Positions 6,471 to 9,344 of a DNA stretch of 9,344 nt are shown here, piece by piece. The notes under the pieces are model-generated. The model ran no database searches and was not told the DNA's origin. It saw only the letters and a program-made list of their open reading frames with translations. The stretch covers positions 1 to 9,344 of the forward strand of contig DUCL01000263.1 of assembly GCA_012959845.1 (NCBI GenBank), in the 5' to 3' direction. Each line of letters begins with the position of its first letter. Positions within the stretch are counted from its first letter, which is position 1. The position numbers were made by a program, and so were the translations under genes. Source of the stretch: Candidatus Poseidoniales archaeon (GTDB lineage: Archaea > Thermoplasmatota > Poseidoniia > Poseidoniales > Poseidoniaceae).

Positions 6471-7166
6471 ATGGCGAAGAAGAAAGGGGGGCTTGGACGG
6501 ATTTTCGGTGCGATAACCGGAAGCCCATATGAAAGACTTCTCAAGCAGGTTGAAAAACTCGTCAAAGAGAACGAAGGGAACGACCGAAAACTCGCAAATC
6601 ACCTCAAAAAGATGGTCCAAATCGTCGGCAAGAATTTCAAAGAAGAGAATATTGATGATGAAGAACATGATTTGGTTATTGAAGCGATTGAAGAAGCAGA
6701 CCCCGAGGGTAGAACTTTTCCCAAATTATCAGAAGATGAAGATGAATTTTATGCAGGGAATCTCCCTGATGCCCCTGAACTAAAACGTGAGAAGCGGAGG
6801 AATCTTGATGACTTGATGGCATCTACCGGCAAAGAATTTGTTGGAAGTTACGGACGTGATGAATTTGACGAGTTTAAAGCGCGTATGACCGATGAATTCT
6901 ATGCAGAATCTGATGAAGCCATCGAGGCTGGCGACCACCAAGCCGAAATTCGTACTGAACACAGAGTGTTTGGAGGCGCTGAGGATGATATTGATGATGT
7001 TAAAAAGAAGTTCGCGGAAGAATCAGGTCTTACAAATCCTAACGAGGAAGAGGAAGATGAGGGCTATTCAATTGATGAAAATGGTGTTGAATGGTTTGAA
7101 GATGAAGATGGTTATTGGTGGTACAGAGAACCTGGCCAAAATGATTGGCAAGCATACGAAGAATGA
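6471..7166 (+). CDS. Acidic cytosolic protein with C-terminal Trp/Tyr-rich motif, function unknown
   Basis: A 231-residue protein with no signal peptide or membrane helix. It has three parts: a basic, Gly-rich start (MAKKKGGLGRIFGAITGSP); a charged, probably helical and coiled-coil-forming middle (about 19-185, alternating Lys/Glu/Asp, including EKLVKENEGNDRKLANHLKK); and an acidic linker (EEEEDEG, 192-198) leading to a compact aromatic end (205-229) with GVEWFEDEDGYWWYREPG and a final DWQAY. The spacing W-x7-WWY-x7-W resembles a small WW-like or scaffold-binding module, and I have the impression that similar tails occur on other marine group II proteins; that is recollection, not a search. 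The start at ATG 6471 is favoured over a TTG at 6441 (MKRVFSKGCH). It is divergent from the JAMM gene and converges on the Smr gene with four bases between stops. Function not recognised. Confidence 0.8.
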   Translation: MAKKKGGLGRIFGAITGSPYERLLKQVEKLVKENEGNDRKLANHLKKMVQIVGKNFKEENIDDEEHDLVIEAIEEADPEGRTFPKLSEDEDEFYAGNLPDAPELKREKRRNLDDLMASTGKEFVGSYGRDEFDEFKARMTDEFYAESDEAIEAGDHQAEIRTEHRVFGGAEDDIDDVKKKFAEESGLTNPNEEEEDEGYSIDENGVEWFEDEDGYWWYREPGQNDWQAYEE

Positions 7167-7170
7167 ATAT

Positions 7171-7569
7171 TCAATTGTTTTTTCCGAAAGAAACATTAGT
7201 TGATCCTTCATTATTATGCCAAATATTGGCAGTCATTTTTTTGGAATCAGCGAATTGCTGGAAGGAATCACTGCATAGCCATTCCCTAATTGCTGTTCCA
7301 TGATTAAGACCATGAATAAACTTGACTCCGGGCAATGAATCTGAATAAGCATCTCTAACTTCATCCTTGATTCTATCCTTTGCTTGATGCAATGCAGAAT
7401 TGTGTAAATCGATTACCTTGTAATTACTATCATTGCCATAATTATTTGAGCCAAATGAACTCATTACTCGGTGATTTTGATTATTTTGTTTACCCTTCCC
7501 CTTCTTCACTTTAACGTGATGATTACGGCCAAATTTGTATTCACTGGGATTGTTTCTTCTATTTGCCAT
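7171..7569 (-). CDS. Stand-alone Smr-domain protein (putative nucleic-acid binding/nuclease)
   Basis: The 132-residue protein has a low-complexity, basic, Asn-rich N-terminus (about 1-49, including VKVKKGKGKQ and NNYGNDSN) and a C-terminal Smr (small MutS-related) domain. The family's first motif LDLHG appears as IDLHN (53-57), followed by a helix (SALHQAKDRIKDEV); the second motif HGxGxG appears as HGLNHG (86-91), followed by a helix (TAIREWL). Smr domains bind branched or structured DNA or RNA, and some cut it. Both motifs carry Asn where Gly is usual, so catalytic competence is uncertain. The start at ATG 7569 is set by GGTGA five bases upstream; an ATG at 7638 would add 23 residues unlike the rest. 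There is no MutS2-like ATPase portion, so this is a free-standing Smr protein. It converges with the acidic-protein gene. Confidence 0.82.
   Translation of the reverse strand: MANRRNNPSEYKFGRNHHVKVKKGKGKQNNQNHRVMSSFGSNNYGNDSNYKVIDLHNSALHQAKDRIKDEVRDAYSDSLPGVKFIHGLNHGTAIREWLCSDSFQQFADSKKMTANIWHNNEGSTNVSFGKNN
7178..7183 (+). terminator. T-run after the acidic-protein gene
   Basis: Six consecutive T residues begin 12 bases after the stop at 7166, a common form of archaeal intrinsic terminator. It lies within the last codons of the convergent Smr gene. Confidence 0.35.
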
Positions 7570-7574
7570 ATTTT

Positions 7575-7579
7575 TCACC
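7575..7579 (-). promoter_or_regulatory. Shine-Dalgarno GGTGA of the Smr gene
   Basis: On the minus strand GGTGA is followed by AAAAT and the ATG at 7569. This spacing decides the start in favour of 7569 over 7638. Confidence 0.6.
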
Positions 7580-7636
7580 AAATTGGTTTCGGCCCGCGAC
7601 GTTGTAGTCCGGCTATTGTAATTAATCGCTAAAGGC

Positions 7637-7644
7637 ATTTAAAA
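7637..7644 (-). promoter_or_regulatory. TATA-like box for the Smr gene
   Basis: TTTTAAAT on the minus strand would place transcription start near 7614. That leaves a leader of about 45 bases carrying the GGTGA. Seen as a motif only; the promoter role is inferred from position. Confidence 0.3.
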
Positions 7645-7686
7645 TCATTTGATAAAAAGAAGTTTTTCCCGATAAGGGCAGAACAA

Positions 7687-7692
7687 TTTAAG
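7687..7692 (+). promoter_or_regulatory. TATA-like box for the Pro/Gln-rich membrane protein
   Basis: TTTAAG in an AT-rich stretch is centred about 26 bases before the ATG at 7716, the distance expected for archaeal TBP binding with a leaderless transcript. No Shine-Dalgarno is visible upstream of that ATG, which agrees with leaderless translation. Confidence 0.35.
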
Positions 7693-7715
7693 TTTTGATA
7701 ATCATAGCGATTGCC

Positions 7716-8225
7716 ATGCAACCAACAGACGCCAACCAGCCCGTAGCAAATTCACCTTGGGGCGAGACTCCCCCTCAAGCAATACCACAGCAACCTCAAC
7801 CCCAGCCTCAAGTGACAAACCAACCTCCACAACCTCAAGTAGTGTATCAAGCACCTCAGCCACAAGTGATGGGTTCTGTAAATCCTCAACCAATGATGGT
7901 GGGGTCTGTAAATCATCAAATGAACCAAGGAGCTTCTCCATTCAACATTCCTGTACAATATGCGCAATCATACAAGAAAATATATGCAAAGGATTGGATG
8001 ATTATGGGTATCGTTTCTTGCGTTGTCGGAATCATGGGTCCTGGTGTATGTTGGTTGATTAGTTTAGTAGGAGCAATTAGTATGGCTACTAAATTAAATA
8101 TTGAAAATACTCAACCAGGTCATCCTGAAGCAGATAAAGTGAAATCAGCACTGATAGTAAATGTTATCGCACTAATATTGCCAATTGTTGTAATGGTTGT
8201 TTTAATCTCAACTGGTGGCTTTTAA
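7716..8225 (+). CDS. Pro/Gln-rich two-helix membrane protein (DUF4190-like architecture)
   Basis: The 169-residue protein has a disordered cytosolic-type N-terminus (1-90) made almost entirely of Pro, Gln, Val and Asn, with PQPQV-type repeats (PQPQVT, PQPQVV, PQPQVM) and a duplicated GSVN unit. Two predicted transmembrane helices follow, at about 95-122 (GIVSCVVGIMGPGVCWLISLVGAISM) and about 144-165 (ALIVNVIALILPIVVMVVLI), joined by a polar loop with a small acidic/basic mix (GHPEADKVKS). This layout is common among small uncharacterised membrane proteins of the DUF4190 or CD225 kind, where the Pro-rich tail is thought to mediate contacts; the family link is by layout only. The start at ATG 7716 is preferred to a TTG at 7695. 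Its stop codon shares the palindrome TTAA with the stop of the convergent DUF1499 gene. Confidence 0.78.
   Translation: MQPTDANQPVANSPWGETPPQAIPQQPQPQPQVTNQPPQPQVVYQAPQPQVMGSVNPQPMMVGSVNHQMNQGASPFNIPVQYAQSYKKIYAKDWMIMGIVSCVVGIMGPGVCWLISLVGAISMATKLNIENTQPGHPEADKVKSALIVNVIALILPIVVMVVLISTGGF
7791..7920 (+). repeat. In-frame Pro/Gln-coding imperfect tandem repeats
   Basis: Degenerate CAACCTCAA/GTG-type units at 7791-7870 encode PQPQV copies. A distinct 30-base unit is repeated at 7871-7890 and 7901-7920 (17 of 20 bases equal), encoding GSVNPQP and GSVNHQM. Such tracts change copy number easily. Confidence 0.65.
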
Positions 8226-8755
8226 TCCCAAATAGATTCTGCATCACTCAAGTGACTATGAAGCGCTTCTAAGCGACGAGTATTCTCCCCTAAGTCATCT
8301 TGGCCCAAACGGCTTTGTGAATGAATTTCTATTACTGAACCAGATAATGCTTGACTTGAATCACCGGTTTCACTCGGCGTAATTCTTACCACTAAATCAT
8401 CAGGGAATCTCCAAAAAGAAGTCCTCTGTACAAGATGAACATAGTAATCAGAAGTGCCATTGGTCTCCTTATGTAGCGTTTCTACATCATTTTCTTCCAC
8501 CCACTCAAGTAATGATAACCATACAGTAGTGGCATTGGATTGCAATTCATTACTCATATCATCGGGCACTTCGTATTGTGAAGAACCTCCACCTAAATGA
8601 ACGCAATTTTGTGAATCAGTTGGACAAGTTGGCATCGAAGTCCAAACTTCATTCGGGGCTGAAACTTGAATCCAAACTTGACACATAAACCATGGTGAAC
8701 AAATCAATAATACAATCAGTAGGTTTCTTTTTGTTTTTGGTGGAGGCTTAACCAT
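8222..8755 (-). CDS. DUF1499 family protein, membrane-anchored or exported
   Basis: The 177-residue protein starts with a basic segment (MVKPPPKTKRN) and a hydrophobic helix (LLIVLLICSPWFMCQVWI, about 12-29) that acts as a signal anchor or uncleaved signal peptide. The rest matches the DUF1499 pattern: a CPTDSQNCV cysteine motif (C44, C51), a beta-strand region with a DDLVVRITP segment (119-127) and the strongest signature SQSRLGQDDLGENTRRLEAL (146-165), equivalent to the family's SR-x-G-x-x-D-x-G-x-NR. The function of DUF1499 is not established. The start at ATG 8755 has an AGGTGAG four bases upstream; the open frame continues to 8809 but that part overlaps the end of the phosphoglycerate mutase gene. 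The gene lies 19 bases downstream of that gene on the same strand, so co-transcription is likely. Confidence 0.8.
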   Translation of the reverse strand: MVKPPPKTKRNLLIVLLICSPWFMCQVWIQVSAPNEVWTSMPTCPTDSQNCVHLGGGSSQYEVPDDMSNELQSNATTVWLSLLEWVEENDVETLHKETNGTSDYYVHLVQRTSFWRFPDDLVVRITPSETGDSSQALSGSVIEIHSQSRLGQDDLGENTRRLEALHSHLSDAESIWD

Positions 8756-8758
8756 AAT

Positions 8759-8765
8759 CTCACCT
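8759..8765 (-). promoter_or_regulatory. Shine-Dalgarno AGGTGAG of the DUF1499 gene
   Basis: On the minus strand AGGTGAG is followed by ATT and the ATG at 8755. It lies in the 19-base gap after the phosphoglycerate mutase stop and favours 8755 as the start. Confidence 0.55.
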
Positions 8766-8774
8766 ATTGAAATT

Positions 8775-9344
8775 CTAGAATGTTTGTAACCTATTCCATT
8801 GGTTATCACTATACTCGTAAACGATTGGAATTCCTGTTGGTACTTCTAATGACAATACTTGTTCTTGGCTAAGTCCTTCAAGTGACATGATTATGCTGCG
8901 TAGTGAATTTCCATGAGCTGCAACAAAAACATTCTTTCCAGATTGTAAAGAAGGCATAATCGATTGTTCAAGATAAGGTAAAGTGCGTTGTGCTGTCAAT
9001 TCAAGTGACTCGCCGTTTGGTGGTGGAACATCATATGAACGTCTCCAAATGTGGACTTGTTCATCACCATATTTCTGACGTGTATCATCTTTGTTCAATC
9101 CTTGTAAATCTCCATACATCCTTTCATTTAGTTGCCATGAAACAAAAATTGGCAGAACATTATCTGAATCTTGATCACCATTTATTTGGGCCCATTGAAT
9201 CATTCTTGCTTCGTTTTGTGAAACATTTTCAACTCCACCTTCAGGTTGAGAGTATTGGAATACTGGTGTTTTACCACCATTGTGTTGAGCCAGTGCTAGC
9301 ATTGCAGTCATCTGTGCCCGGATTAGAGTTGAGGTGTGAACTTC
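8775..9344 (-). CDS. gpmA: 2,3-bisphosphoglycerate-dependent phosphoglycerate mutase, C-terminal part (5' end outside window)
   Basis: Interconverts 3- and 2-phosphoglycerate in glycolysis/gluconeogenesis in the cytosol. The frame is open to the right window edge (189 residues before the stop), so the N-terminus with the phospho-accepting RHG motif is missing from view, not from the gene. Visible family features in order: EVHTSTLIRAQ (substrate-site region), LNERMYGDLQGLNK with the catalytic Glu at 9123-9125, YGDEQVHIWRRSYDVPPP, the second catalytic His in AAHGNSLRS (8913-8915), and PTGIPIVYEY near the end. Two loops differ from the Escherichia coli enzyme: about 35-40 extra residues lie between RAQ and SWQLNER, while the roughly 28-residue segment after the PPP is absent, and the C-terminal tail is short. 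Its neighbour DUF1499 follows after 19 bases. Many archaea use other phosphoglycerate mutases, so bacterial origin is plausible. Confidence 0.92.
   Translation of the reverse strand, partial: EVHTSTLIRAQMTAMLALAQHNGGKTPVFQYSQPEGGVENVSQNEARMIQWAQINGDQDSDNVLPIFVSWQLNERMYGDLQGLNKDDTRQKYGDEQVHIWRRSYDVPPPNGESLELTAQRTLPYLEQSIMPSLQSGKNVFVAAHGNSLRSIIMSLEGLSQEQVLSLEVPTGIPIVYEYSDNQWNRLQTF

Noticed and set aside
7702..7967. Minus-strand frames rich in Leu/Val opposite the Pro/Gln-rich gene
   Set aside because: Their composition is the direct reverse complement of the Pro/Gln repeat codons, so they are compositional artefacts.
7757..8062. Plus-strand Ser/Thr-rich frame overlapping the Pro/Gln-rich gene
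   Set aside because: A frame-shifted reading of the same repeat; the chosen frame contains two clean transmembrane helices and continues to a stop at 8225.
1..9344. tRNA, rRNA, CRISPR, insertion sequence or phage defence genes
   Set aside because: Gaps are too short for undetected RNA genes of size, no direct-repeat/spacer pattern was seen, and no transposase, integrase or known defence motif was found.

Overview
The window reads as archaeal chromosome. The clearest marker is a tRNA wybutosine-synthesis enzyme of the TYW2/Taw2 type (578-1759), a family known from archaea and eukaryotes. Several starts also carry a GGTGA Shine-Dalgarno motif, and the genes are AT-rich and tightly packed. Membrane-anchored extracytoplasmic enzymes, an acidic protein with an aromatic C-terminal motif and a bacterial-type phosphoglycerate mutase together suggest a marine Group II / Poseidoniales-like euryarchaeon. 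That assignment is inference from gene style, not proof.

Twelve protein genes fill almost all of the window, and no gap exceeds about 150 bases. From left to right: the 5' part of a secreted protein gene (minus, running off the left edge); taw2 (plus); a small four-helix membrane protein with histidines in its helices (minus, 3' ends overlapping taw2); a plus-strand cluster of a membrane-tethered cyclophilin, a membrane-anchored X-Pro dipeptidyl-peptidase-like S15 hydrolase and a stand-alone CheY-like receiver; a JAMM/MPN+ metalloprotease (minus); an acidic protein with a C-terminal Trp/Tyr motif (plus); an Smr-domain protein (minus); a Pro/Gln-rich two-helix membrane protein (plus); a DUF1499 protein and, upstream of it on the same strand, a 2,3-bisphosphoglycerate-dependent phosphoglycerate mutase (minus, running off the right edge).

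The cluster at 2233-5621 is the best candidate for a functional unit. A proline cis/trans isomerase and a proline-specific peptidase, both predicted to work outside the membrane, are co-oriented and followed by a cytosolic receiver. The other genes look like unrelated housekeeping or accessory functions in alternating orientation. No tRNA, rRNA, CRISPR array, insertion sequence or obvious prophage gene was seen. Regulatory features are modest: a hairpin that would bury the ribosome binding site of the secreted-protein gene, a few SD and TATA-like motifs, and small inverted repeats or T-runs between convergent genes.
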